DNA of 64,000 bases from Verrucomicrobiales bacterium. Its GTDB lineage: Bacteria; Verrucomicrobiota; Verrucomicrobiia; Limisphaerales; J093. Position 1 is the stretch's first letter; each line of letters starts with the position of its first letter. Of the stretch, positions 1 to 10,500 are shown in pieces. The DNA is taken from contig JACKPV010000043.1 in the NCBI GenBank assembly GCA_024233305.1, forward strand, positions 6,670-70,669, in the 5' to 3' direction. The notes beneath the pieces are model-generated. The model was given only the letters and a program-made list of their open reading frames with translations. It searched no databases and had not been told where the DNA came from. The position numbers and the translations under genes were made by a program.

Positions 1-732
1 CGCGAACTGCTCCAGAGGCACCTCGCCCGGGCCGGTTACGCGGTCGAAACCGCCGCGAACGGGCATCAAGGGCTCGAGCTGGCCCGGCGGCTGAAGCCCG
101 CGGTGATCACGTTGGATTTGCTGATGCCCGGCATGGACGGATGGACGGTGCTCTCCGCGTTGAAGGCGGACGACGTGTCGCGCGAGATTCCGGTGGTGAT
201 TGTCAGTGTGCTCGACGAGGTGAGTCTCGGACAGGCGCTGGGCGCGGCGGATTATCTGGTGAAGCCGGTGGACGGGGAGCGTTTGACCGGGGTCCTGGCC
301 CGCTTCCGGGGCGGGGAGCCCACGGCGCGGGTGCTGGTGATTGACGACGACCCGGCGACCCGCGAGCTGCTCGAACGCCAGTTGAGCCGGGCGGGATGGC
401 TGGTGGACGCGGCGGCGGACGGGCGCGAGGGACTGGAGCGTTTCGCGGCGACGCGGCCCGCGGTTGTCCTGCTGGACTTGTTGATGCCGGGCATGGATGG
501 TTTCGCGTTCCTGGAGCGCCTGCGCGAGATCGAGCGGGAACCGCGGGCGCCGGTGATCATCCTGACCAACCTCGACCTTTCGGCGGAGGAACGCGCGCGC
601 TTGAACGGGGAGGCGGCCCGGATTATGCAGAAAGCATCACTGAGCTTTGACGCGCTGGCGGCCGAGATCCGCGAGGTGCTGTTGCCAAACCCGACCGAGA
701 CCGAAGCCCATGCCGAAGATCCTGCTGGTTGA
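1..732 (+). CDS. Tandem receiver-domain protein, 5' end outside the window (probable C-terminus of a hybrid histidine kinase)
   Basis: The frame is open from base 1, so the N-terminus is missing. Two CheY-like receiver domains are visible. The first has the phospho-acceptor context LDLLMPGMDG and the conserved Lys in YLVKPVD. The second starts with VLVIDDD and has LLDLLMPGMDG, but its C-terminal Lys is followed by Ala (MQKAS) instead of Pro, a form often seen in the last receiver of hybrid kinases. It probably takes part in a cytoplasmic phosphorelay with the two genes that follow. The next gene starts inside this one (23-bp overlap), so they form one operon. It could also be a stand-alone multi-receiver protein, because the kinase part cannot be seen. 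Confidence 0.85.
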   Translation, partial: RELLQRHLARAGYAVETAANGHQGLELARRLKPAVITLDLLMPGMDGWTVLSALKADDVSREIPVVIVSVLDEVSLGQALGAADYLVKPVDGERLTGVLARFRGGEPTARVLVIDDDPATRELLERQLSRAGWLVDAAADGREGLERFAATRPAVVLLDLLMPGMDGFAFLERLREIEREPRAPVIILTNLDLSAEERARLNGEAARIMQKASLSFDALAAEIREVLLPNPTETEAHAEDPAG

Positions 733-1087
733 AGACAACGAGATGAACCGGGACATGCTCAGTCGCCGCCTGCAACGGCGCGGCTTCGAGGTCGTGTGCG
801 CCCTTGATGGCGAGCAGGGGCTCGAGCTGGCGCGCGGCGAACAGCCGGATCTGATCTTGATGGACATGAGCCTGCCCGTGCTCGATGGCTGGGAAGCCAC
901 CCGCCGGCTGAAGGCCGATCCGGGACTGCGCGCCATTCCGGTCATCGCGCTTACCGCCCACGCGATGGCAGCGGACGAGGAGCAGGCCCTGGCCGCCGGA
1001 TGCGACGAATACGACACCAAACCGGTGGAACTTCCGCGGCTGCTGCAGAAGATGCAGAAGCTGCTCGCCGCCGGCTCCGCGACATGA
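710..1087 (+). CDS. Single-domain response regulator (CheY/DivK type)
   Basis: A 125-aa protein that is one receiver domain: the acidic pocket in LLVEDNE, the phospho-Asp in LILMDMSLPVLDGWEATRRLK, Thr in ALTAHAM and Lys in YDTKPVELP. There is no output domain, so it is likely a phosphate shuttle between kinase and effector. I chose the ATG at 710 because the receiver fold begins there (MPKILLVED). An upstream in-frame start at 647 would add an Arg/Pro-rich stretch encoded inside the preceding gene. It overlaps the gene before by 23 bp and the gene after by 4 bp (ATGA), which indicates translational coupling. Confidence 0.88.
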   Translation: MPKILLVEDNEMNRDMLSRRLQRRGFEVVCALDGEQGLELARGEQPDLILMDMSLPVLDGWEATRRLKADPGLRAIPVIALTAHAMAADEEQALAAGCDEYDTKPVELPRLLQKMQKLLAAGSAT

Positions 1088-2688
1088 GCGATTCCGCCCC
1101 AGCCGGGGCGGGCGGCGCCGTCGACCCGCCCACGTCACGGCCCAGCCTGGCGAAGATCCGGCACGAATTGCGCACGCCGGTGAATCACATCATCGGTTAC
1201 AGCGAGATTCTGCGCGAGGAGGCCGAGGGACTCGCGCCGGCGTCCTTCCTGCAGGATCTCGAACGCATCGATGCCGGCGGGCACCGCCTCCTCGCGCTCA
1301 TCGGCACGCACCTGGGCGAAGACGCGCCGGCCCCGGCCCGGGCCAACTGGCGCGAACTCCACCACGAACTCCGCACGCCCGTTCATCAGGTGATCGGCTA
1401 CAGTGAACTGCTCGCCGAGCGTTGCGATGAACTCGGGCTCCTGCGTTTCAAGCCCGATCTCGAACGCATCCGGGCCGCCGCCGCCGAATGGCTCCGGCTC
1501 ATGGAGACCCGCCTTGGCGAACCGGTCCCGGAAACGCCGCCGGCAACCGCCTCGCGCCATCCGGGGGACACCGAGTTTGCCGAAACGCGGTTCCTGCGGC
1601 GGACCGATGAAACCGGGTCTTCCGACGAACCCGCCGCCCGCGTGCTGGTGACCGACGACGATGCGGCGAACCGCGACCTGCTCTGCCGGCGATTGCGCCG
1701 TCTCGGCTACGAACCCGTCCCGTGCGAGGACGGCGCCCGACTGCTCGAAGCCCTGCGGCAGGAACCCGCGGATGTGGTGCTGCTGGACATGTTGATGCCG
1801 GGCTTGAACGGCGAGGAAGTGTTGTGCCGGCTCAAGGCGGACGAAAACCTGCGGGACATTCCGGTCGTGGTCGTGTCCGCGCTGGACGAGACCGAGGGCA
1901 TCGCGCGGTGCATCGCCCTGGGCGCCGAGGATTATCTGACCAAACCGGTCGAGCCGGCCTTGCTGCGCGCGCGCTTGAGTGTGGCGCTCGAGAAGAAACG
2001 GCTGCGCGATGCGGAGCAGGGTTATCTTCGCCAGATCGAACAGGAACGCGCCCGTTCGGACCGGCTCCTGCTCAACGTCCTTCCGCGTCCGGCCGCCGAG
2101 CGGCTCAAGCACGGCGAGACGATGATCGTCGACCGCTTCCCCGAAGTGACCGTGCTGTTCGGCGACCTGGTCGGCTTCACCACCTTTGCCTCACAACACG
2201 CGCCCGAACGGGTGGTCGAACTGTTGAACGAGGTCTTCTCGACCTTCGATGACCTCGCGGCGCGGTTCGGACTCGAGAAGATCAAGACCATCGGCGACGC
2301 CTACATGGGCGTGGCCGGGCTGCCCGAATCGTGCCCCGATCACGCGGTGGCCGCGGCGCGGATGGCGCTGGGGATGCTCCGGACGCTGGACGCGTTCAAC
2401 GCCTGTCACCGCACCGCCATGCAGATGCGGATCGGGTTAAACACCGGCTCGGTGATCGCGGGCATCATCGGGCGGCACAAGTTCAGCTACGATCTCTGGG
2501 GGGACACGGTGAACATCGCCAGCCGCATGGAATCGCAGGGCGAACCGGGGGTAATCCAGTTGACCGAGTCGACGGCGGCCCTGCTCCAGGGACGCTTCGA
2601 GCTGCGGCCACGCGGCCCGGTGTTGATCAAGGGACGGGGGAGGATGGCGACGTTCCTGCTGGGACAGGAGCTAGGAGCTAGGAGCTAG
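1084..2688 (+). CDS. Response regulator with two HisKA-like boxes, a receiver and a class III adenylate cyclase
   Basis: A 534-aa cytoplasmic protein. Residues ~20-165 hold two similar segments, each with an H-box (HELRTPVNHIIGYSE near His27 and HELRTPVHQVIGYSE near His94), but no HATPase domain follows. A receiver lies at ~184-305 (VTDDD, LDMLMPGLNG, YLTKPV). The C-terminus (~354-534) is a class III nucleotide cyclase: metal-binding Asp in LFGDLVGFT and IGDAYM, Lys in EKIKTIGD and Asp in YDLWGDTVNIASR, which fit ATP rather than GTP. It probably makes cAMP in response to phosphorylation. The start at 1084 overlaps the previous stop as ATGA. The stop codon lies in the short tandem repeat at 2666-2718. 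Confidence 0.9.
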   Translation: MSDSAPAGAGGAVDPPTSRPSLAKIRHELRTPVNHIIGYSEILREEAEGLAPASFLQDLERIDAGGHRLLALIGTHLGEDAPAPARANWRELHHELRTPVHQVIGYSELLAERCDELGLLRFKPDLERIRAAAAEWLRLMETRLGEPVPETPPATASRHPGDTEFAETRFLRRTDETGSSDEPAARVLVTDDDAANRDLLCRRLRRLGYEPVPCEDGARLLEALRQEPADVVLLDMLMPGLNGEEVLCRLKADENLRDIPVVVVSALDETEGIARCIALGAEDYLTKPVEPALLRARLSVALEKKRLRDAEQGYLRQIEQERARSDRLLLNVLPRPAAERLKHGETMIVDRFPEVTVLFGDLVGFTTFASQHAPERVVELLNEVFSTFDDLAARFGLEKIKTIGDAYMGVAGLPESCPDHAVAAARMALGMLRTLDAFNACHRTAMQMRIGLNTGSVIAGIIGRHKFSYDLWGDTVNIASRMESQGEPGVIQLTESTAALLQGRFELRPRGPVLIKGRGRMATFLLGQELGARS

Positions 2689-2718
2689 GGGTTGGGAGTT
2701 GGGAGTTGGGAGTTGGGA
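2666..2718. repeat. Two adjacent 7-bp tandem repeats (AGGAGCT x3, GTTGGGA x4)
   Basis: AGGAGCT is repeated three times at 2666-2686, followed after 4 bp by GTTGGGA repeated four times at 2691-2718. The TAG stop of the cyclase gene (2686-2688) is at the end of the first array, so a change in copy number could alter the C-terminus by a few residues. Heptamer arrays of this kind are short-sequence repeats prone to slippage. No function is implied. Confidence 0.85.
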
Positions 2719-2843
2719 GGGCGGAGTTTTCGTGGATTCCGTCTAAGGGAACGGGGCGGGCGGTGTCTTGAGTGGAGAAAGCCAAATCGCCGGCCCTCGA
2801 GGCAGGCAGGGCAAGCAGAGGGGCGGGCCGGTTGCCCGTCCGA

Positions 2844-3407
2844 ATGACGCAAAAGGCCGTGGCGGAAGCCGAAGGCGCCATCCCAGCGTCAGCTCCGGCT
2901 GACACGATCGAAGGGCTGTTCGCAGCCCTGGAGGGTCCGTTGTTGGGTTACGCGCGGCGCCTGATGGGAGAGTTGAGTCTGGCCGAGGACATGGTTCAGG
3001 AAGCGTTTCTGCGCCTGCACGCCCACTTCGCGGAGGTCCGCGAGCCGAAGCGGTGGCTGTTCCGAACCGTGCATAATCTGGCCCTCAATCAGCACCGGCG
3101 CGCGGCCAAAGTGGTCCCGCTGCCCGATCCGGCCGGACCCGGACCGGAGGTCGAACTCGCGACCGAACCCGGGCCGGGCCCGGACGAGGCCCTGGCGCAC
3201 GCGGAACAGCTCGACCGCCTGCAGCACTGCCTCGAGGGCCTGGACGAACGCAGCCGGAACCTCATCCGGCTGAAGTTCCACGAAGGCCTGTCCTACCAGC
3301 AGATCAGCGACCGCACCGGTCTCAAGACCGGGCATGTCGGGTATCTGTTGCACCATGCGATCAAGGGACTGGCCACGGCGATGGCACGAAACGAGGTGCT
3401 GACATGA
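2844..3407 (+). CDS. ECF-type RNA polymerase sigma factor
   Basis: A 187-aa sigma-70 family protein of ECF layout. Region 2 is at ~20-90 (LLGYARRLMGELSLAEDMVQEAFLRL, then PKRWLFRTVHNLALNQHRR). Region 4 is at ~125-185 (ERSRNLIRLKFHEGLSYQQISDRTGLKTGHV, a helix-turn-helix). I took the ATG at 2844. The GTG at 2772 would add 24 residues with no sigma features. It overlaps the next gene by 4 bp (ATGA), and that gene begins with an anti-sigma-like segment, so the two are very likely a sigma/anti-sigma pair. The target promoters cannot be inferred. Confidence 0.88.
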   Translation: MTQKAVAEAEGAIPASAPADTIEGLFAALEGPLLGYARRLMGELSLAEDMVQEAFLRLHAHFAEVREPKRWLFRTVHNLALNQHRRAAKVVPLPDPAGPGPEVELATEPGPGPDEALAHAEQLDRLQHCLEGLDERSRNLIRLKFHEGLSYQQISDRTGLKTGHVGYLLHHAIKGLATAMARNEVLT

Positions 3408-6400
3408 AGCGGCCCATGCCTGATTCCCCGGACGAAGCCCGCGAGGCGCGCTTGACCGCCCTGCTGCTGGGGGAACTCCCCCCCGACGAGGCGTCCGCGT
3501 TGCGCGCCGAGATCGAAGCCGATCCCGCGCTGCGGAAACTCCACGCTGAACTCGCGCAGACCGTGAGTCTGCTGCGCGAGGCAGTCGGGTTGAACTCCGC
3601 CCCCCAACGACTACCCGCAGCCGCCCGCGCGGACTTACTGGCCCGCCTTCAAGCAACTCCCGCCCCGGCGAAGAAACCGCCGAAGATCGTGCCCGTGTTT
3701 GCCTGGCGCTGGCTGGCGCCCGTGGCGGTGGCCGCTTCGTTGACGCTTCTGCTGGGAGCCCAATGGGCCTTCATGCGCATCGGCTCGATGGGGGCCGCCC
3801 GTCCGCTGGGGACCCAGTATGCCGCAGCGCGCGAAGAGGCGCGATTGGCGGAGGAGGTCGTACGGGCGGAATCCGGGCGTGAGGAAAGCCTGCGGCGACG
3901 CGGACTCACCGTGGCGCCATCCGGCGGCGTGGCCCGGGGGGCTGAGGCGGCGGGCGCGCAACGGCTCGCGGAAGCGGCAAAAACCCCGCCGGACGACGCC
4001 TTCGGGGCTGAGGTGGAAGGATGGGACCACCGACAGGAAGTGGAGTTCTTTGCGCTGGACGGCTCCGGACAGAAAGCCGCGCAGAATGCCCCGCAACCCG
4101 TCGACTCGGAGGCAGGCGGGGCGCCCGCGTCGCGGGTCCGGTTCTATTACCGAAACCAGGCCGGGAGCGAACGGACCGCGCAGACGCTGGACGAGAGCCG
4201 GCGGGGGGATGCCGTGGCGCCCGCGCAACGACTGACAACGGAACTCGCGGGTGAACCCGCCCCGGGTGCGGCCTCCCGGACGCACGCCTATTTCGACGAC
4301 TTGCACAGCGGGATGGCCACGGCGGGAGATTCCGGAGCCGCCAACGAGTTGACGGATGCCAAGGTTCTGGTTCAGGAGGGTCGGTTGCTCTTCGAGAACG
4401 GCCGTTACGTCGAAGCCCAAACCGGACCCGGCACCGTGCCGGCCAGGGACTCGGGCAATGAGGCAGCCAATTACTACGGTCGCTTGATGGAGGAAGGGAA
4501 GATGGTCGCCGACGCCCGCCAGACCGGGTTGCTTGCCCGGAACAAGATCGCCGAGATTGACAATGCCTGGATGGAGCCGGCGCAAGCGGAGCGACTCGAT
4601 ACCCGCTATGCCTTCGGCGGCGGGAAGGCGTCCGCGCCGGAGCCCAACTTCGGACGGAGCCTGGCCCGGAAGGATGCGGGTCTGGATGTCGCGGGTCCGG
4701 TCTCCGGCATCCAGGCCTCCACCGGTAGCCCGCCCGTGCTGATGACGAACTCCGCGGCTGGGGCTTACGGCGCGTTCGCTGGCGCGGGCGGCGGTTTTGG
4801 CGGCGGGGGCATGGGCGGGTTCGGCGATGCTCTTGGGATCGCGGGAGGAACGGCCGCCGGTTTTCCCTTCCAACCCGCCGATACGGACGAAGGAGCCATC
4901 GCCTCGAAAACGCCGCCGGAAACGGCACGCCCGGCAAGTGCGAACGGCGCCGTGAGCCGCGGGTTTGCGTCGTTCGGATTGCCGACCGTTACGCCGGCGG
5001 AACCGGCCGCCCAGGCCTGGCATTTCCAGGCTCCAACCACGCCGGCGGCGCCATCGGCAGGAACGCAGATCGCCGCCGGCCGCCGGACATCGGGCCGGGC
5101 CGGGGGCGCCACTCTGGAAAGCCTCGACCTCAACTACGATACGGATGGGGTCACCGACTTCGTCGCTCCGCCGACCGAAGGCGTCAGCGACCTGGAGTTG
5201 CTCGCCTCGACCAAGGAGAAGCGGCTCGCGGATATCGCGACGCTATCTGCCGAATCCGAGCCGGCGCCCGCGGCCACGCCGCCCCCTGCAGACAACGCCG
5301 AGGGACTGGATCTCCGGATGATGAGGCGGTACGGCTTGATGCCCCGCCCCGCCCTGACCCGCGCCGAGCCTGAGTCCGCCGCTCGCGGGCGTTCCGCGGG
5401 CACAGCCGCCGGCCGCGACATGTCGACCGTCGTTGCGGGACAGGCGACTACGGCTTTCGCAACACTGGACGCACCGGAATCCGCGGCCGCTCCCCGGCCC
5501 ACCCCCTTCCTGGCTGGTGAGCCCGCGCTTGCGCTGCGCCGTCAGTCTGCCGCGCCATCCGAGCTGGCCGAGGAACGCTACGCCGGACTCGGCGAGGCCC
5601 GGGATCGCAAGGACCGATTGAACGAGGACTTCTTCGCTCGCGTGGAGGAGGCTCCCGTGCTCGGGGACGCGCCCATGTTGGGGGCGCTCTTCGCGCAGGT
5701 CCCGGCGACCCCCGCGCCAGCCATCGGGCCGGAACCCAGCGCGGAAAGGCCGGCGCTCGCCGAGGCAGAGCTGGCGCCGCTGCCCCTCGATCTGCCCGTT
5801 CCGGCCTTCATGGGCACGCCCGTCGATTTCGCCGGCCTCTCCCCGCAGCCGGACACCGCTGGCGAGGTCGAGTCCCGCGAACGGGTAAGCCGCCTCGCGC
5901 GCAAAGGCACGACGGTGGTCGGGGACGATCTGGCGGCAGTGCGCCTGCGAAGTGCCCCGGTCGATGGTTGGGCTCGCCAGGAGTCCGAAGTGACGGAGGA
6001 ACTGAAGCAAGTCCTGGAACGGTCCAAGTCGGAAACGGCGGTTTGGGCGAAGGGGCTGCCACAGGGGACCATGGAGGTCGAGCGGCTGGCCGAAGCGCCG
6101 CCGCCCGTGGCCGGCAAACCGCTGGACAAGCTGGCCCTCGCGGACCGGGCCCCGGCGCGCCCTGTGCCCCCGCCAGCCGAGCCCTTGCCCGAAACGCAGG
6201 CCGCGGAGACTCCCTTCTCGACCTTCTCGCTGAACGTGGCGGATGTGTCTTTCAAGCTGGCCGCCGCAGCGCTGGACCAGGGGCAGTTGCCCGATCCCGC
6301 CGGCGTGCGCAGCGAGGAATTCGTCAACGCCTTCGACTACCGGGATCCCGAACCGCTGCCAGGCCAACCGGTGGCCTTCACGTGGGAACGGGCCCGCTAT

Positions 6401-7516
6401 CCCTTCGCCCATAACCGCGAGGTCATGCGTTTCGCCTTGAAGACCGCCGCCGCCGGACGCGATGGGGGACGCCCGCTCAACCTCGTCCTGTTGCTTGACA
6501 GCTCGGGATCCATGGAACGCGCCGACCGCGTCCGCATCCTGCGGAACGCCCTGGATGTTCTGGGCGCCGAATTGAAACCGGAGGACCTGCTCAGCATCGT
6601 GACGTTCTCGAGCACGGCCACTTTGCGCGCCAGCGCCGCCACCGGCGTGGAAGCCCGCGAAGCCCTGCAGCGCGCCACGGAGGTTCCGCCCGAAGGCGGC
6701 ACCAATCTCGAGGACGCCATGCAGGTGGCCTACCAGGCCGCCCGCCAGAACTACCTTCCCAACGGCATCAACCGCGTCGTGGTGCTCACCGACGGCGCCG
6801 CCAACCTCGGCAACGTGGTTGCCGAGCCGCTTAAACACCTGGTCGAAACGAACCGCAAACAGGGGATCGCCTTCGACGCGTTCGGCGTGGGTTGGGAGGG
6901 TTACAACGATGACCTGCTCGAAGTGCTCACGCGCAACGGCGACGGTCGCTATGGCTTCATGAACACGCCCGAGGAAGCCGCGGACAACTTCGCTCAACAG
7001 CTCGCCGGCGCCCTGCAAGTGGCCGCCTCGGACGTCAAGGTGCAGATCGAGTTCAATCCCGCCCGCGTGAACGCCTACCGCCAGATCGGTTACCAGAAGC
7101 ACCAGCTCACCAAGGAGCAGTTCCGCGACAACACCGTCGATGCCGCCGAGATCGGCGCGGCCGAGGCCGGCAACGCCCTGTACGTCACCGAACTCAAACC
7201 GTACGGCCAGGGCCCCATCGGCCAGCTGCGCGTGCGGTTCCGCGTACCCGCCACGGGCGAGTATCAGGAGAAGGAGTGGCGCCTGGATTACGCCGGCCCG
7301 GCGCCCGAACTCGAGCAGGCCAGTCCCGCTTTGCGCCTGGCCACGACCGCCGCCGGCTTCGCCGAGTGGCTCGCGCGAAGCCCGTATGCCGCCGGCATCC
7401 AGCCCGGCTCGTTGATGAGCCTGCTGGGCAATGTCCCCGAAGTCTACGGCCTCGACCCCCGCCCGCGGCAGTTCCAGCAAATGCTCCAGCAAGCCCGCAG
7501 CATCGCCGGCCTGTAA
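3404..7516 (+). CDS. Membrane protein with anti-sigma-like head and C-terminal von Willebrand A/YfbK domain
   Basis: 1370 aa. Residues 1-70 look like the cytoplasmic head of an anti-sigma factor (LTALLLGELPPDEASALRAEI). One membrane segment follows at ~103-122. A long Ala/Pro/Gly-rich low-complexity stretch runs to ~900 and includes a Gly-rich run encoded near 4783-4830. The C-terminus has a YfbK-type N-flank (FSTFSLNVADVSFKLAAAAL), a VWA domain with an intact MIDAS (DSSGSM near residue 1032, VVVLTDGAANLG) and the YfbK C-terminal region ending LLGNVPEVYGLDPR. The adjacent ECF gene suggests that it holds the sigma factor at the membrane and responds to an extracytoplasmic signal through the metal-dependent VWA domain. 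The fusion of an anti-sigma head to a VWA sensor is an inference from domain order. Confidence 0.82.
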   Translation: MKRPMPDSPDEAREARLTALLLGELPPDEASALRAEIEADPALRKLHAELAQTVSLLREAVGLNSAPQRLPAAARADLLARLQATPAPAKKPPKIVPVFAWRWLAPVAVAASLTLLLGAQWAFMRIGSMGAARPLGTQYAAAREEARLAEEVVRAESGREESLRRRGLTVAPSGGVARGAEAAGAQRLAEAAKTPPDDAFGAEVEGWDHRQEVEFFALDGSGQKAAQNAPQPVDSEAGGAPASRVRFYYRNQAGSERTAQTLDESRRGDAVAPAQRLTTELAGEPAPGAASRTHAYFDDLHSGMATAGDSGAANELTDAKVLVQEGRLLFENGRYVEAQTGPGTVPARDSGNEAANYYGRLMEEGKMVADARQTGLLARNKIAEIDNAWMEPAQAERLDTRYAFGGGKASAPEPNFGRSLARKDAGLDVAGPVSGIQASTGSPPVLMTNSAAGAYGAFAGAGGGFGGGGMGGFGDALGIAGGTAAGFPFQPADTDEGAIASKTPPETARPASANGAVSRGFASFGLPTVTPAEPAAQAWHFQAPTTPAAPSAGTQIAAGRRTSGRAGGATLESLDLNYDTDGVTDFVAPPTEGVSDLELLASTKEKRLADIATLSAESEPAPAATPPPADNAEGLDLRMMRRYGLMPRPALTRAEPESAARGRSAGTAAGRDMSTVVAGQATTAFATLDAPESAAAPRPTPFLAGEPALALRRQSAAPSELAEERYAGLGEARDRKDRLNEDFFARVEEAPVLGDAPMLGALFAQVPATPAPAIGPEPSAERPALAEAELAPLPLDLPVPAFMGTPVDFAGLSPQPDTAGEVESRERVSRLARKGTTVVGDDLAAVRLRSAPVDGWARQESEVTEELKQVLERSKSETAVWAKGLPQGTMEVERLAEAPPPVAGKPLDKLALADRAPARPVPPPAEPLPETQAAETPFSTFSLNVADVSFKLAAAALDQGQLPDPAGVRSEEFVNAFDYRDPEPLPGQPVAFTWERARYPFAHNREVMRFALKTAAAGRDGGRPLNLVLLLDSSGSMERADRVRILRNALDVLGAELKPEDLLSIVTFSSTATLRASAATGVEAREALQRATEVPPEGGTNLEDAMQVAYQAARQNYLPNGINRVVVLTDGAANLGNVVAEPLKHLVETNRKQGIAFDAFGVGWEGYNDDLLEVLTRNGDGRYGFMNTPEEAADNFAQQLAGALQVAASDVKVQIEFNPARVNAYRQIGYQKHQLTKEQFRDNTVDAAEIGAAEAGNALYVTELKPYGQGPIGQLRVRFRVPATGEYQEKEWRLDYAGPAPELEQASPALRLATTAAGFAEWLARSPYAAGIQPGSLMSLLGNVPEVYGLDPRPRQFQQMLQQARSIAGL

Positions 7517-7559
7517 ACCACCCGCCCGCTTTCAAGACGACCGCTCATTCATCGAACCC

Positions 7560-10500
7560 ATGCCCGATTTTGCCATGAACGCCACAATCCTGAGCTTGTT
7601 CCAACGGCGCCTGCATCCCGCCGCCGGCCGCTGCCCCGCCCGCATGGAGGTCCGCCGGCTCCCCGAACGACCGGCGTCAACACCGCCCGCCCGCCGGGGT
7701 CGGGCCGGGGCCCATCGGATTCCGGTGCATCGCTGGGCCGAACGCTCGTGGACCGTCGGGCGCTTGACCGCGTTCCTGCTCGCACTCGGTGTGAGCGCCG
7801 CGCTGCTGCGGGCGCAAACCCCGGCCGAGGTCGAACGCCTTTCCGTGAATGGCGAGGCCGGTCCGGAGGGCGCCAGCCTGGTCATCAAGGCGGATCTCAA
7901 GGGTCCCGACGCCACGCACCAGAAACTGATTTACGCCACGCGGCTCGAGCACACGATCAACGTGCAGCGCAATCAACTCGCGCACGCGATGCGGGTCGAG
8001 GTGGACGTCATCCAGGGACGGGCCGAGGAGCTGAGCTTCCCGCTGCTGGGCAAGGGCACGATCCGGGAGGTCAACGCGGCGGGACTGCGCGACTGGAGCG
8101 TGCGCCGCGACGCCGCCGGCGCCTGGGCCCTTGTGCTCCGGCTCGAGGCGACGAAGGAACCGGTGAAGCGCCTCGAAGTGGCGGTGCAAGCCGTGACCGA
8201 GTTCCCCGGTGAAACCCTGCCGCGCGGGCTTGATGCCCTGACGCTTGGGACGTCCGATCCGGCGTTGTTCAGCGGCTATGTTCGGATCGAGGCAGCGGCG
8301 GATCTCGACGCGACGGTCGCGGCCAGTTCGGGGTTGAGTCCGATTGAAATCGAGTTCGCCCCCGGAAACCTCCGCGGCGCCGTCGATCCCGCCGCTGCCG
8401 AGCCGCGGGTGTTCCGGTTCTTCGGCGGGGGCTATACCGTGCAACTGGACGTGCAGGAGGCCGATCCCGAGGCGCGCCAGATCGTGCTGCGGGACTTCCG
8501 CCTGGACGGCGAGCTGGGCGAGCAGGGCGCAGGCTTCGTGCTCGAGACGACGGCGCACGTGAAGAACCCGAAAGGCGGCCGGATCGTGCTCCTTGCCGGA
8601 GGCTGCGCGTTGACCGAACTGGGAACGAACCCGGACTGGCGGCCTGCGTTCCGTGACGGCGCGCTGTGGATCGAGTTCGAAAAAGCGGGGGAGTATCCGT
8701 TGCGGCTGAGGTTTGATGCGGCGGTCACCGAGACCGACGGTTGGAGCGCGGTGGATTTCCGGGTGGCCACCGCCGCGTTGCAGCCCGTGACGTTACGCGG
8801 GTTGAAACCGGACACCGAGTTCCGTTTCGAAGGCGCGGCCCGGCCCGAGCGCGCGGGCGATCAATTCGTGAGTCATTTGCCGCCCGGCGGTCAGGTGCAG
8901 CTCGCCTGGAAGGAGGCGCGCCCCGAGGCCGAAGGGCGGTTGTTCTACGCGACGGAGGGCTTCCAACAGATCACCATCAGTCCCGGATTGCTGCGGCAAA
9001 CGATGCTGCTCGAATTCAAGGTCATGCAGGGCGAACTCGAACGCCTGACCCTGCTGGTCGAGGGCGACGGCGAAGTCACGCGCGTGCAAGGAGCGCCCGT
9101 GCTGGCATGGAAGGTGGTCGACGGCGGGGCCACCGGCGCACGCCGGCTCGAGGTGCAGTTCAACCAAGCGCAAAAGGACCAGTTCGCCCTGCAGATCCAG
9201 ACCCAGCATTCGCTCGGCGCCTTTCCGCTCGCGGTCGGCGCCACCCGGATCCACCCGACGGACGCGACGCGGTTTGGCGGCTATGTGCGCATCGTGAACG
9301 ATGGCGCCGTGCGGCTCGAGGTGGTGCAGTCCCGCGGGCTCTCGCAGATCTCGCCCGAACAACTGCCCCAAACCCCGGTCACCCAGTCCCTCCTGCCCGC
9401 CGGCGCCGGTCAGGCGTTTGCCTTTCGGTTCTCGGGCGCGGACTTCGACCTCGAGGTGCAGGCCGACAACATCCTGCCTGAACTCAGCGTTTCCGAAGTG
9501 CTCGCGTATCACCTGGGCGAAACGGAATTGAGCATCGACGGTGAACTGGAACTCGACATCCGCGAGGCGCCGATCCGCGAACTCTCGATCCGGGTCCCGA
9601 ACGGTTTTGCCGTGGCCGGGTTGAACGTCGCCAATCTCGCCGACTACACCGTGAACCCGGAACCGGGTTCGACGAACACCGCCCTGCTGCGCCTGACCTT
9701 TGGCGGTCCGGTGGCCGGGCGGCAGATGTTCCAGTTCCGCCTCGAGCGCAACGTGTCGTGGGACCAGCCGGATTGGGATCTGCCGGTGGTCGAGGTGTTG
9801 AAAACGAAATCCACGCGGGGACACGTCGGCATTTCGGCGGACGCCGGTTTCCGGTTGACCCCGGCGAGCACTCGCAACCTCACCGAACTCGCAACGGCGT
9901 TCTTCCCGAAGAAGGTGACCAACTTGCAGGCCGCTTTCCGGCTCAGTGAACCGGCCTGGCAGGCGGCGGTGCGCATCGACCGTTTGCCGCAGTCCATCCA
10001 GGCGGATGTGTTCCATCTCTTTTCCGTCGGCGAAGCCGTGGCCTACGGCAGCAGCGTGATGAACTTCGTGATCTCCGGCGCGCCGGTCTCGACCTTTCGC
10101 GTCGATCTGTCGGCCGAGTATTTCAACGTCGAGTTTACGGGCAAGGACATCCGCAACTGGCAGAAGGTGAACGGCGGTTTCGAGATTCATCTGCACACGC
10201 CGGTGGCCGGCGACTACACGTTGCTGGCCACCTACGAACGTCCGTTCAAGCCGCAGGGCGAAACCCTCACCTTCACCGGCGCCCGCCCGCTTGATGCGCA
10301 AACCGAGCAGGGCTACGCCATCGTGATCAGCACGTTCCAGTTCCAGGTCGAGCCGGCGAATGTCTCCTCGGGCCTGCTGGCCGTCGAACCGGCCGAGGTG
10401 CCGGCCGCTTACCAGCTGTTCTTCGATGCCCCGATCCTCGCGGCCTACCGCTACACGGCCCGCCCGTTCAACCTGGCGCTGGCCCTCAAGCCGTTGACCC

